Of a DNA stretch of 34,245 nucleotides, positions 25,274 to 33,526 are shown piece after piece. The stretch spans positions 1 through 34,245 of the forward strand of contig JAOPYI010000201.1 in the NCBI GenBank assembly GCA_025964675.1, in the 5' to 3' direction. The position numbers and the translations under genes are program-made. The stretch's first letter is position 1. The number at the start of each line of letters is the position of its first letter. Source of the DNA: Sphaerisporangium sp. (GTDB lineage Bacteria > Actinomycetota > Actinomycetes > Streptosporangiales > Streptosporangiaceae). Under the pieces are notes generated by a model. It was not told the origin of the DNA and made no database searches. It was given only the letters and a program-made list of their open reading frames with translations.

Positions 25274-26778
25274 CGTGGCGTTCGTCTCTCATGTCCCCGC
25301 TGCTGGCCGGGCTCCTGGCCGCGTCCGTGGCAGGGGTGGCCGTACCGCGCGCGGAGGCAGCGGTGGGATGCCAGAAGGCCGGTGTGAACGACTTCGACGG
25401 TGACGGCCGTGACGACGTGGTCGTGGGCGACCCGCTGGCGGACTCCGCAGGAGCGCGGGGAGCGGGAGCCGTCCGCATCCTGCCCGCCGGAGGCGGCGAC
25501 GGCCTCGTCGTGACCGCTCCCGACCCGCACGCCGGAGACGCCTTCGGGTGGACGGTGCGCACCACCCACTTCGACGGGGACGGATGCCTTGACGTCGTCG
25601 TGAGCGCTCCGTACGCGGACGCCGGCGGACAGGCCGACGCCGGGGCGGTCTACGTCATCCGCGGCGGTGCCTACGACGGCCGGATACCCCCGGAGGCGAT
25701 AAGGAAGCTCCCCTCCCCTCGGCCGGAACGGGACGCGCACTTCGGCTGGGCGCTGGCCGCCGCCAGGGCCTCGGACCGGCCGGGAGGCGTCATCGCGGTC
25801 GGAGCGCCGTACGAGGACGCCGACAGCACGACCGACGCGGGCGCGGTCTACGTGTACTGCGCGAACGCCAGCGGACAGATCGAGACCACCAACAGCGTCA
25901 CCCAGCAGTCCGCGGGCATCGCGGGCAACAGCGAGGAAGGGGACATGTTCGGCTGGTCACTGGTGTTCGGCCGCCTCGGCGGGCGCGCCGACTCCATGGA
26001 CCTCGCCGTCGGCACCCCGTACGAGAACGACGACGGGCTCGGCAAGCAGGGCGGGAACTCCGGGAAGGCCGACACCGGAGCGGTGGAGGTGGTCTTCGAC
26101 GTCGCCGAGGCGAGCAAGGCGTACACGAGCGTGAAGTGGGGCATCCCGGAGTCGGTCAAGAACGTCACCGAGCACGCCGGTGACCGGTACGGCTACGCCC
26201 TCGCCTACGCGGAGCTCGACGGCACGCCATACCTGGCGGCGAGCGCCCCCCTCGCCGACGTGGGAGGCGTGACGGACGCGGGGCTCGTGGAGATCTTCCA
26301 GAACGACAAGGCGGGGAAGCTGGGCCCGGCGAGGACCATCAGGCTCGGAGGCGCCGGTCTCGACGACCAGCCCGCGACGGCGAGGGCCGCCCTCGGGTCG
26401 TCGCTCGCCATGGTCGCGGCGCAGAAGGCCCTCTACCTGGCCATCGGCAGCCCGTTCGACTCCCACGCCGGCGCGGAGGCCGGGGTGGTGAGGGGGGTCG
26501 CCCTCAGCGGTGGCGAGGCTGGGCGGGTGCTCTCGCTGGACGAGCCCCACGCCTACGACCACTTCGGCTGGTCCCTCGCCGCCTTCGGCGCGCCCGACTC
26601 GTTCCACGCCGGTACCGGCCTGCTGGCCGGGGTGCCAGACGCGCGCTCAGCACCCGGCGGCGCGGTCGCGGTCCTGGTGGAGGGCAGCCCCACCCGGCTC
26701 CTGACCCCTGGAGGTGACCGAGCGCCGGCCGTTCCGGGGGGTACGTCCGCCGACTTCGGCGCCTCGGTCAGCGGCTGA
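25270..26778 (+). CDS. Secreted FG-GAP / integrin-alpha-like beta-propeller protein
   Basis: A 502-residue exported protein. An N-terminal signal peptide (positive start, hydrophobic LLAGLLAASVAGVAV, predicted cut after AEA at about residue 30) is followed by repeats of the FG-GAP type. Phe-Gly (or Tyr-Gly, Leu-Gly) motifs at about 92, 159, 228, 308, 376, 432 and 497 mark seven units, fitting a seven-bladed propeller with the last strand closing the ring. Calcium-loop motifs DFDGDGRDD (41-49) and FDGDGCLD (101-108) occur in the first two units. The GTG at 25270 overlaps the kinase stop (GTGA) and has GAGG 7 nt upstream, so the two are translationally coupled. No membrane anchor is seen. It might be a ligand or partner of the kinase's outer domain. 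Confidence 0.9.
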   Translation: MTWRSSLMSPLLAGLLAASVAGVAVPRAEAAVGCQKAGVNDFDGDGRDDVVVGDPLADSAGARGAGAVRILPAGGGDGLVVTAPDPHAGDAFGWTVRTTHFDGDGCLDVVVSAPYADAGGQADAGAVYVIRGGAYDGRIPPEAIRKLPSPRPERDAHFGWALAAARASDRPGGVIAVGAPYEDADSTTDAGAVYVYCANASGQIETTNSVTQQSAGIAGNSEEGDMFGWSLVFGRLGGRADSMDLAVGTPYENDDGLGKQGGNSGKADTGAVEVVFDVAEASKAYTSVKWGIPESVKNVTEHAGDRYGYALAYAELDGTPYLAASAPLADVGGVTDAGLVEIFQNDKAGKLGPARTIRLGGAGLDDQPATARAALGSSLAMVAAQKALYLAIGSPFDSHAGAEAGVVRGVALSGGEAGRVLSLDEPHAYDHFGWSLAAFGAPDSFHAGTGLLAGVPDARSAPGGAVAVLVEGSPTRLLTPGGDRAPAVPGGTSADFGASVSG

Positions 26779-26815
26779 CCCGAGGTCTGGCCGGCCGGCC
26801 TTTCAATGGCTGCCG

Positions 26816-27793
26816 TCAGCGGCCGAACAGGCGGGCGCCGCAGTTGGGCCAATGGCCGCGCCACCGACCCGCGACCCTTTGGTAGAGGAGCTGGGCGCGG
26901 TAGGTCTGTTCGGCGGCCGACCAGTCGAGCGGCGTCCTCATGCCGCCGACCGCCTGCCACATGGGGAGGCTGAACTGGTACATGCCGTAGTAGGGCCCCG
27001 CCGGGTTGAACGCCCTCGGGTCGGCGTACGTCTCGCAACGCGCCAGGGCGCTCCAGTTGAGCGAGGCCACGTACGGGCTGACCGCCACCGTGTGCGCCGG
27101 GAGCGGAGACGCGGCGGGGATGATGCGGATCACCTCGCTGTCCTCGGGAAAGGTGCTCATCGACGGGCGCACCCTGTCGCCCCTGGCCAGCGTGATCTTC
27201 TGCTGGACGAGCACGGCGCGCACCGTGCGCCCGGTGGTCAGCGCGTCCAGCCGCACCCCTCCGCGGACGACGGTGACCCGGCGCTGGGTCTGGACGTCCA
27301 AAGAGAAGCCCGAGACCGGGATCTGCCGCATCCGGGAGGCGGACAGCGTGGCCTGGCGGCCGTTCAGATTGAGCTGCTGGAGGACCTCACCCACATTGAT
27401 CGCGGTGACCGTGTGCGTGCTCTTCCTGCCGTCCACGGTGAGCACCAGCGGCCTGGCGTGCCGCACGACGATCGAGGTGCCGTCGCGTACCGCTTCGGCC
27501 TGCGGGGGATACACCTCGTCATGCGGGCCGACCTCCACCTTCACCCCGGCCAGCACGTCGCGCACGGTGCCGCCGAAGCTGCGCACCGTCGTCTCGCCGC
27601 CGTCGACGGCGAGCCGCACCTCCTTCGCCAGGACGACCCCGGTGAGCAGGCCGGACGAGACGCCCGCCACGACGGCGCACGCCACGCCCGTCCAGGGCCA
27701 GCGGATGCCGGAGCGGAGGCGAGACGGGCGGCGGCGAGCGCGGCGCGACCCGGCACGCCGGGCGGCCGGTCTCGGGGCCGGTGATGATTCCAC
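26816..27793 (-). CDS. Resuscitation-promoting-factor-like cell-wall hydrolase (RpfB-type, no G5 domain)
   Basis: A 325-residue protein. A basic N-terminus and one membrane segment (33-55) are followed by three DUF348 modules (about 58-112, 114-165, 166-225) and a C-terminal lysozyme-like Rpf domain (245-320). Glu254 in LARCETYAD is at the catalytic position, with Cys253 and Cys318 as the likely disulfide and YYGMYQFSLPMWQAVGG as the family core. The G5 domain found between the DUF348 and Rpf parts of classical RpfB is missing. It should cleave peptidoglycan on outgrowth or dormancy exit. The start is GTG at 27793 with AAGGA 6 nt upstream. It lies in the RpfB position between tatD and rsmA but is separated from rsmA by the kinase pair. 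Confidence 0.92.
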   Translation of the reverse strand: MESSPAPRPAARRAGSRRARRRPSRLRSGIRWPWTGVACAVVAGVSSGLLTGVVLAKEVRLAVDGGETTVRSFGGTVRDVLAGVKVEVGPHDEVYPPQAEAVRDGTSIVVRHARPLVLTVDGRKSTHTVTAINVGEVLQQLNLNGRQATLSASRMRQIPVSGFSLDVQTQRRVTVVRGGVRLDALTTGRTVRAVLVQQKITLARGDRVRPSMSTFPEDSEVIRIIPAASPLPAHTVAVSPYVASLNWSALARCETYADPRAFNPAGPYYGMYQFSLPMWQAVGGMRTPLDWSAAEQTYRAQLLYQRVAGRWRGHWPNCGARLFGR

Positions 27794-27895
27794 AGCGCGT
27801 CCTTCGGTAGACCGGCTGACGACGCTAGCGCCGGGATCCTGAGCCTCTCAACCAGATCACCGAAACCAGTCCGTGACATTGGGTGGGCTTGGGTA

Positions 27896-28750
27896 CTACC
27901 AGGTGCCGAAGACGCGCTCGCCGTTGGCGCTGACGGCGCGGGCCAGGTCGTCGACGTCCACGGCCCTGACCTCGGCCAGGCAGCGCATGGTCAGCGGGAT
28001 GAGGTAGGGCGCGTTGGGCTTGCCGCGGTGGGGCGTGGGCGGCAGGTAGGGGGCGTCGGTCTCGACGAGGAGCAGCTCGGACGGCGCCACCCGGGCGGCC
28101 TCGCGAAGGTGACCGGCGTTCTTGTACGTGACCGGCCCGGAGAATGACATGAAATATCCGGCTTCGATGCACTGACGTGCCATGTCGGCGTCGCCGGAGT
28201 AGCTGTGGAACACCACCACGTCGGGGGCGCCTTCCTCGGCGAGGACGCGCAGCACGTCGTCGTGGGCCTCCCGGTCGTGGATGACCAGCGCCTTGCCCGT
28301 GCGCTTGGCGATCTCGATGTGCGCGCGGAACGAGGCGTCCTGGTCGGCCCGGGAGGCCCAGTCGCGGAAGTAGTCGAGACCCGTCTCCCCCACGGCCCGG
28401 ACGTGCGGCTCGCGCGCGAGCCTCTCGATCTCGGCGAGGGTCTCGGGCGTGGCCGCGTGCGCCTCGTTGGGATGGATCGCCACCCCGGCGTAAACGCCCT
28501 CGTGGTCGCGCGCGGTCTCGGAGTTCCACTGGGAGGAGCGCAGGTCGTACCCGATGGTCACCAGCCTCGTGACGCCCACCGCCCGGGCCTCGGCGAGGAT
28601 GCGCTCGACGCTGCCGCCCGCCGCCTGCGCGGCGAGCCCCACAGGGTCACCCGACGACGCCTTGCGGTCGCCGACCATGATGTCCAGGTGGCAGTGGCTG
28701 TCGAACACCTCCGCGCCGAGCGGCGGCGGGGCGGCCGGAATGGTGGTCAC
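27896..28750 (-). CDS. tatD: TatD-family metal-dependent DNase/hydrolase
   Basis: A TIM-barrel amidohydrolase-type protein; E. coli TatD is a 3'-5' exonuclease linked to DNA repair and quality control. It has FDSHCHLD near the N-terminus, VAIHPNEAH, VGETGLDYFRDWA, VIHDREAHDD, FHSYSGD, and the C-terminal LLLVETDAPYLPP. The GTG at 28750 (284 residues) has GGAGAG at a suitable distance. A GTG at 28792 would overlap the metG stop but has no ribosome site. The order metG-tatD-rpf is conserved in actinobacteria. Confidence 0.94.
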   Translation of the reverse strand: MTTIPAAPPPLGAEVFDSHCHLDIMVGDRKASSGDPVGLAAQAAGGSVERILAEARAVGVTRLVTIGYDLRSSQWNSETARDHEGVYAGVAIHPNEAHAATPETLAEIERLAREPHVRAVGETGLDYFRDWASRADQDASFRAHIEIAKRTGKALVIHDREAHDDVLRVLAEEGAPDVVVFHSYSGDADMARQCIEAGYFMSFSGPVTYKNAGHLREAARVAPSELLLVETDAPYLPPTPHRGKPNAPYLIPLTMRCLAEVRAVDVDDLARAVSANGERVFGTW

Positions 28751-28788
28751 TGGATGTCTCTCCGGGTAGGCGGACTCGCGTGGGCTGC

Positions 28789-30570
28789 TCACTCGACGAG
28801 GCGGGCGAGCTCCTCGTCGACCACCTTGGGATCGAGCTTGGTGAACAGCGGCGTCGGCGGGGCCAGCGGGATGCCCGCCCGGAGGGGCTTGGACTCCCAG
28901 ACGGCCTCGCCGTCGTAGTCGCCGGTGATGACGGGGTACGGGTTGCCGCCGTCCTCGTCGATTTCGCGGATCTCCGGCATGCCCGACCAGACCCCCTGGC
29001 CGCCGAGCATGGAGTGGACCTTGTTCGACGAGCTGGGCAGGAAGGGGGTGAGCAGGGTCTTGGCGTCGTCGACGACCTGGAGGGCGACGTGCAGGATGGA
29101 CTTCACCCGCTCGGGGTCGTCCTTGAGCTTCCAGGGCTCCTGCTCGGCGAGGTAGCGGTTGGCGTCCCGCACGACGTCGAAGGCCTCGGTGACGGCGTTC
29201 TTGAACCGCGACCTGCCGAGCTCGGCGCCGACGGCCGGGAACGCCCGGCGGCTGCGCTCAAGGAGTGCCCGGTCGGCGTCGCTCAGGTCGCCGGCCTGCG
29301 GCACCGCGCCGAAGTTCTTCGCGGCCATCGAGATCGACCGGTTGACGAGGTTGCCCCAGGCTGCGACCAGCTCGCCGTTGTTCCGGTTGACGAACTCCGA
29401 CCAGGTGAAGTCGGTGTCCTGGTTCTCGGGGCCGGCGACCGCGATGTAGTAGCGCAGGGCGTCGGCGTCGTAGCGCTTGAGGAAGTCACGGACGTAGATC
29501 ACGACCTGGCGGCTGGAGGAGAACTTGCGGCCCTCCATGGTCAGGAACTCGCTGGAGACCACCTCGGACGGCAGCGCCAGCTTGCCGAGCGACCCCGGGG
29601 TGCCGCCCCGCGCTCCCTCGCCGTTGTAGCCGAGCAGCATCGCCGGCCAGATCTCGGAGTGGAAGACGATGTTGTCCTTGCCCATGAAGTAGTAGCCGCG
29701 GGCGTCGGGGTTCTGCCACCACTGCCGCCAGGCGTCCGGGTCGCCGGACCTGCGCGCCCACTCGATGGAGGCGCTGAGGTAGCCGATGACCGCGTCGAAC
29801 CAGACGTACAGCCGCTTGTCGTTGCGGTCGCGCCAGCCGTCGAGCGGGATCGGCACGCCCCAGTCGAGGTCGCGGCTGATCGCCCGGGGCTGCATGTCGC
29901 CGAGAAGGTTGAGCGAGAACTTCAGGACGTTGGGCCGCCACTCGCCCTGCTTGGACTGCAGCCAGCCGCCCAGCGCCTCGGTGAAGGCCGGCAGGTCGAG
30001 CATGAAGTGCTCGGTCTCGATGAACTTGGGCGACTCGCCGTTGACCCGGCTCCTGGGGTTGATCAGGTCCATCGGGTCGAGCTGGTTGCCGCAGTTGTCG
30101 CACTGGTCGCCACGGGCCTCGTCGTACCCGCAGATGGGGCAGGTGCCCTCGATGTAGCGGTCGGGCAGGGTGCGGCCGGTGGACGGCGAGACCGCGCCCA
30201 TCGTGGTCTTCGGGAAGATGTAGCCGTTCGCGTGGAGACCCTTGAAGATCTCCTGCGCGACGGCGTAGTGGTTGGTCGTCGTGGTCCGGGTGAACAGGTC
30301 GTACGAGAGGCCGAGGGCGGTGAGATCCTCGGCGATCACCCGGTTGTAGCGGTCGGCGAGCTGGCGGGCGGTCACGCCCTCCTTGTCGGCCTGCACCTGG
30401 ATCGGCGTGCCGTGCTCGTCGGTCCCGCTGACCATCAGCACCTTGTTTCCCGCCATCCGCTGGTAGCGGCTGAAGACGTCGGACGGCACGCCGAATCCGG
30501 AGACGTGCCCGATGTGGCGGGGGCCGTTGGCGTAGGGCCAGGCGACGGCGGTCAAAATGTGCTGGGACAT
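28789..30570 (-). CDS. metG: Methionyl-tRNA synthetase
   Basis: MetG charges tRNA-Met. The 593-residue class I synthetase has HIGH (19-22), GTDEHGTPI, a zinc knuckle [18 protein letters not shown], the [11 protein letters not shown] region and KFSSS (about 348-352) as the KMSKS motif. It has no C-terminal tRNA-binding dimerisation domain beyond the anticodon-binding bundle. It lies upstream of tatD on the same strand, with overlapping or near-touching ends. Confidence 0.97.
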   Translation of the reverse strand: MSQHILTAVAWPYANGPRHIGHVSGFGVPSDVFSRYQRMAGNKVLMVSGTDEHGTPIQVQADKEGVTARQLADRYNRVIAEDLTALGLSYDLFTRTTTTNHYAVAQEIFKGLHANGYIFPKTTMGAVSPSTGRTLPDRYIEGTCPICGYDEARGDQCDNCGNQLDPMDLINPRSRVNGESPKFIETEHFMLDLPAFTEALGGWLQSKQGEWRPNVLKFSLNLLGDMQPRAISRDLDWGVPIPLDGWRDRNDKRLYVWFDAVIGYLSASIEWARRSGDPDAWRQWWQNPDARGYYFMGKDNIVFHSEIWPAMLLGYNGEGARGGTPGSLGKLALPSEVVSSEFLTMEGRKFSSSRQVVIYVRDFLKRYDADALRYYIAVAGPENQDTDFTWSEFVNRNNGELVAAWGNLVNRSISMAAKNFGAVPQAGDLSDADRALLERSRRAFPAVGAELGRSRFKNAVTEAFDVVRDANRYLAEQEPWKLKDDPERVKSILHVALQVVDDAKTLLTPFLPSSSNKVHSMLGGQGVWSGMPEIREIDEDGGNPYPVITGDYDGEAVWESKPLRAGIPLAPPTPLFTKLDPKVVDEELARLVE

Positions 30571-30666
30571 GTCACAAGCCTAGAGGGCCGGGCGTGGCGT
30601 CTCGAACCGATCACAGATCTCCGGCGAAGACGGCTCGCGGAATTCCCTGGGCGGGTTGACAACGTG

Positions 30667-31938
30667 TCAGGCGACGGTGGTCTCCCGCTTGACCGCCTCG
30701 GCGGCCTCCTCGGCGGCGGAGGCGGCCACGTCGACCGGCGTCTCCTTGGTGCGGCGGATGCCAAGGATGCTGATGAACAGCGCCGCGAAGATCGTCTGGA
30801 AGCTCATGATCAGAGCGGTCGCCGACGGCACCACGAGGCGCAGCGACTCCGCCGGGATCAGCTCGCCGAAGTTGCGCACCTGCCAGTGGGCGACCGACGC
30901 GACCACGCCGGTGAGGCCGCCGATCGCGAGCAGGCCGCCGGCGACCAGGCCCTTCTCCAGCGTCACCACGTCGACCAGCCGCTTGATCCACCTGTCCTCT
31001 GGGAGGAAGCCCTCCTCGGCGGCGTAGACCTTGGTGAAGAGCCCGAACAGCACGGCCTGGAAGCCGATCACGACGATCGCCGACGCGCCCACCAGGGTGT
31101 CGACGTCGAAGGCCAGCTTGCCGATGTAGACGGGACCGAAGGTCAGCGCGGCGCCGGCCACCAGGCCGAGGACCATCAGCGCGGCGCCGGGGATGAGGAA
31201 CAGCCAGCGGGGGCTGTAGAGCAGCAGGAAGCGCAGGTGGCGCCAGCCGTCACGCCACGAGCGAAGGTGAGGCGGGCGGGTGCGGCCGTCGGGGCTGAGG
31301 GTCGTCGGCACCTCGCGCACCTCGAGCCCCTGGAGCGTGGCCTTGACGACCATCTCGCTGGCGAACTCCATGCCGCCGGTCTGCAGGCCGAGTTTGAGTA
31401 TCGAGTCGCGCCGGAACCCGCGCAGGCCGCAGTGGAAGTCGCGGATCGCGCTGGGGAAGAACAGCCTGCCGATGAACGACAGCACGGGGTTGCCGAGGTA
31501 TCTGTGGAGCGGCGGCATGGCACCCGGCGAGATGCCACCCCGGAAGCGGTTGCCCATGACCAGGTCGGCGCCCGAACGCAGCTCCTCCACGAAGGGCAGC
31601 AGAGCCGTGAAGTCGTACGAGTCGTCGGCGTCGCCCATGATCACATAACGGCCGCGTGCTGCGCGGATGCCGCCGATCAGGGCGTTGCCGTACCCCTTCT
31701 CGTCCACGTGGACCACACGGGCTCCGGCGTCACGGGCAAGCTGCTGGGATCCGTCGGTGCTGCCGTTGTCAGCGATCACGACTTCGCCCTCGATGCCGTG
31801 CTCCGCCATGCACGCGAGCGCCTTGCGTACACACGTCTCGACGGTCTCCGCCTCGTTCAGGCATGGCATGACCACGGTCAGTTCCACGTCGAAACCCCTC
31901 GTTTGCGCCTCGATCATCCGGTGCGTTAGTTCAACCAT
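30667..31938 (-). CDS. Family 2 glycosyltransferase with C-terminal membrane domain (polyprenyl-phosphate type)
   Basis: A 423-residue protein. The N-terminal GT-A domain has TVVMPCLNEAETVETCV, IADNGSTDGS and GDADDSYDF (the DxD-type nucleotide-sugar and metal site), then RDFHCGLRGFRRD. The C-terminal third has four to five membrane segments and a short basic/Glu-rich tail. This is the layout of GtrB/DPM-synthase-like enzymes that move a sugar from a nucleotide sugar to polyprenyl phosphate. The ATG at 31938 has GAGGG 6 nt upstream. It is divergent from the GT-C gene and near pmt, so it might supply a polyprenyl-phosphate sugar to one of them; the sugar is unknown. Confidence 0.88.
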   Translation of the reverse strand: MVELTHRMIEAQTRGFDVELTVVMPCLNEAETVETCVRKALACMAEHGIEGEVVIADNGSTDGSQQLARDAGARVVHVDEKGYGNALIGGIRAARGRYVIMGDADDSYDFTALLPFVEELRSGADLVMGNRFRGGISPGAMPPLHRYLGNPVLSFIGRLFFPSAIRDFHCGLRGFRRDSILKLGLQTGGMEFASEMVVKATLQGLEVREVPTTLSPDGRTRPPHLRSWRDGWRHLRFLLLYSPRWLFLIPGAALMVLGLVAGAALTFGPVYIGKLAFDVDTLVGASAIVVIGFQAVLFGLFTKVYAAEEGFLPEDRWIKRLVDVVTLEKGLVAGGLLAIGGLTGVVASVAHWQVRNFGELIPAESLRLVVPSATALIMSFQTIFAALFISILGIRRTKETPVDVAASAAEEAAEAVKRETTVA

Positions 31939-31999
31939 GATGCCCTCTGCCCCCAGGTGCTCGCGTCAAGTCCGCGAAAGGGCTGGCATCCTGTAAACC

Positions 32000-33526
32000 A
32001 TGGTGACCGTTGCCGAACCGGCACAGGCGAACGCGCCGACGCCGAGCACGGGCGCGCGCCTCCTCGGGTTCCTGAAGAGGCGCCGTCTTTTCGTGATCGC
32101 CTTCACCCTGGGCGCGGTGCTCAGGGTTATCGCGATGCTGGGCTACCGGCCGGCGATGTGGTTCAACGACTCCTATGAGTACGTCTCGGTCGCCCTGCAC
32201 CTCCGCCCGCATCCCATCCGGCCGGACGGGTACGGATTCTGGCTGCTGATCCTCAAGCCTTTCAACAGCTTCGCGCTGGTGGTCTTTACGCAGCACCTCA
32301 TGGGGCTGGCGACGGCGGTGCTGCTCTATGCGCTTTTGAGGCGCAAATTTGGCCTGCCAGATTGGGGCGCCACCATCGCGGCGGTGCCGGTGCTGTTCGA
32401 CGCGTACGAGATCCAGCTCGAGCAGATGATCATGTCGGACACCATGTTCACCGTGCTGATCGTCGGCGTGGTCACGCTCGTCCTCTGGCACAGGAAGATG
32501 TCGTGGAAGACGGGCGCCGCCGTCGGCGTGCTGCTGGCGCTCACCGCGCTGACCCGCAGCATCGGCCTGCCGATCCTCGCCGTGGTCGTGGTCTTCCTGC
32601 TCGTCAAGCGCACGGGATGGAAGCCGATCCTGGCCGTGGTGACGGCGTGCGCGGTGCCGGTCGTGGCGTACATGGGGTGGTTCGCCAGCGCCAACGGCCA
32701 GTTCGCGATGACCCAGAGCGACGGGCTCATCCTCTACATGCGCACCGCGAAGTTCGCCGACTGCAAGCAGATCAAACCCGACCTCCAGCGCGAGCAGGAC
32801 CTGATCCCGCTGTGCAACAACCCGAGCATCGAGCGCAGCGAGTTCTCCCAGCTCTACCTCTGGTACAGCGGCCTCGGAGAGGTGCTCCACCGCTGGGGCA
32901 CCGACAAGTTCGACAGGTCGATCAACGACGCGGCGGGCAAGTTCGCCAAGCGCGCGATCGTGGCCCAGCCCCGCGACTACCTCTCGGCGGTCACCGGCGA
33001 CCTGCTGCGCAGCTTCCGGTGGGACCGCCCGGTCTTCCCCGACGCCAACACCTGGAACCAGTACCAGTTCTTCAACAAGGGGGTCAGCAGGAAGGAGCCC
33101 GAGAGGCTGCTGGCGTCAGTGCCCAAGTGGCCGAGCTACCTGGGCACCACCGACCGCGACGTCGTGGCCTACGAGCAGGGCCGGGCCAGCACCAAGGTCT
33201 ACTGGCCGTGGGCGACCATCATGGAGCGCTACCAGCGCGTCTTCTACCTCCCAGGCCTGGGCGTGGGCCTCGCCCTGCTGGTGGGCGTCGCGGGCGTTCT
33301 GGCGCGCTGGCGCAACCTGGGCGGCCCCACACTGCTGCCCCTGGTCGCGGCGGCCGCCCTGGTGGTCGCACCGGCCGCCACCGCGGAGTTCGACTACCGC
33401 TACCTGCTGCCGGCCGCGCCGCTGGCCTTCATGGCCGCCGCCATCGCGCTCCGCCATGGCATACGGCCGCCGCGCCGCGAGCCCTCCGCCGCGCCAGTGG
33501 AGGGACCGGCCGGCACGGGGCCCTAG
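32000..33526 (+). CDS. GT-C type integral-membrane glycosyltransferase
   Basis: A 508-residue protein with about ten hydrophobic segments and an acidic first outside loop (MWFNDSYEYVSVALHL), the usual catalytic Asp position in PMT/ArnT-like GT-C enzymes that use polyprenyl-phosphate sugars. A large outer loop (about 235-410) contains two cysteines and many aromatic residues. The C-terminus is basic and Pro-rich. The acceptor is unknown. It is divergent from the GT2 gene (61-bp gap) and shares CTAG with the convergent pmt stop. No clear ribosome site precedes the ATG at 32000. Confidence 0.82.
   Translation: MVTVAEPAQANAPTPSTGARLLGFLKRRRLFVIAFTLGAVLRVIAMLGYRPAMWFNDSYEYVSVALHLRPHPIRPDGYGFWLLILKPFNSFALVVFTQHLMGLATAVLLYALLRRKFGLPDWGATIAAVPVLFDAYEIQLEQMIMSDTMFTVLIVGVVTLVLWHRKMSWKTGAAVGVLLALTALTRSIGLPILAVVVVFLLVKRTGWKPILAVVTACAVPVVAYMGWFASANGQFAMTQSDGLILYMRTAKFADCKQIKPDLQREQDLIPLCNNPSIERSEFSQLYLWYSGLGEVLHRWGTDKFDRSINDAAGKFAKRAIVAQPRDYLSAVTGDLLRSFRWDRPVFPDANTWNQYQFFNKGVSRKEPERLLASVPKWPSYLGTTDRDVVAYEQGRASTKVYWPWATIMERYQRVFYLPGLGVGLALLVGVAGVLARWRNLGGPTLLPLVAAAALVVAPAATAEFDYRYLLPAAPLAFMAAAIALRHGIRPPRREPSAAPVEGPAGTGP

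Noticed and set aside
26766-26800. A hairpin at the convergent FG-GAP/rpf junction (GGTCAGC/GCTGACC plus GGCCGGCCGGCC).
   Set aside because: The first has a 1-nt centre and cannot form a normal loop; the second gives only a 4-bp stem. Not enough for a terminator call.
27794-27895. A c-di-AMP riboswitch before the rpf gene, as known for some actinomycete rpf genes.
   Set aside because: The gap is only about 100 bp and shows no matching conserved core.
28780-31929. A very long plus-strand open frame (over 1000 codons) opposite metG and the GT2 gene.
   Set aside because: It is antisense to two genes with clear family motifs. High-GC codon bias removes stops from the opposite strand, and its product is Asp/Val/Gly/Leu-rich without domains.
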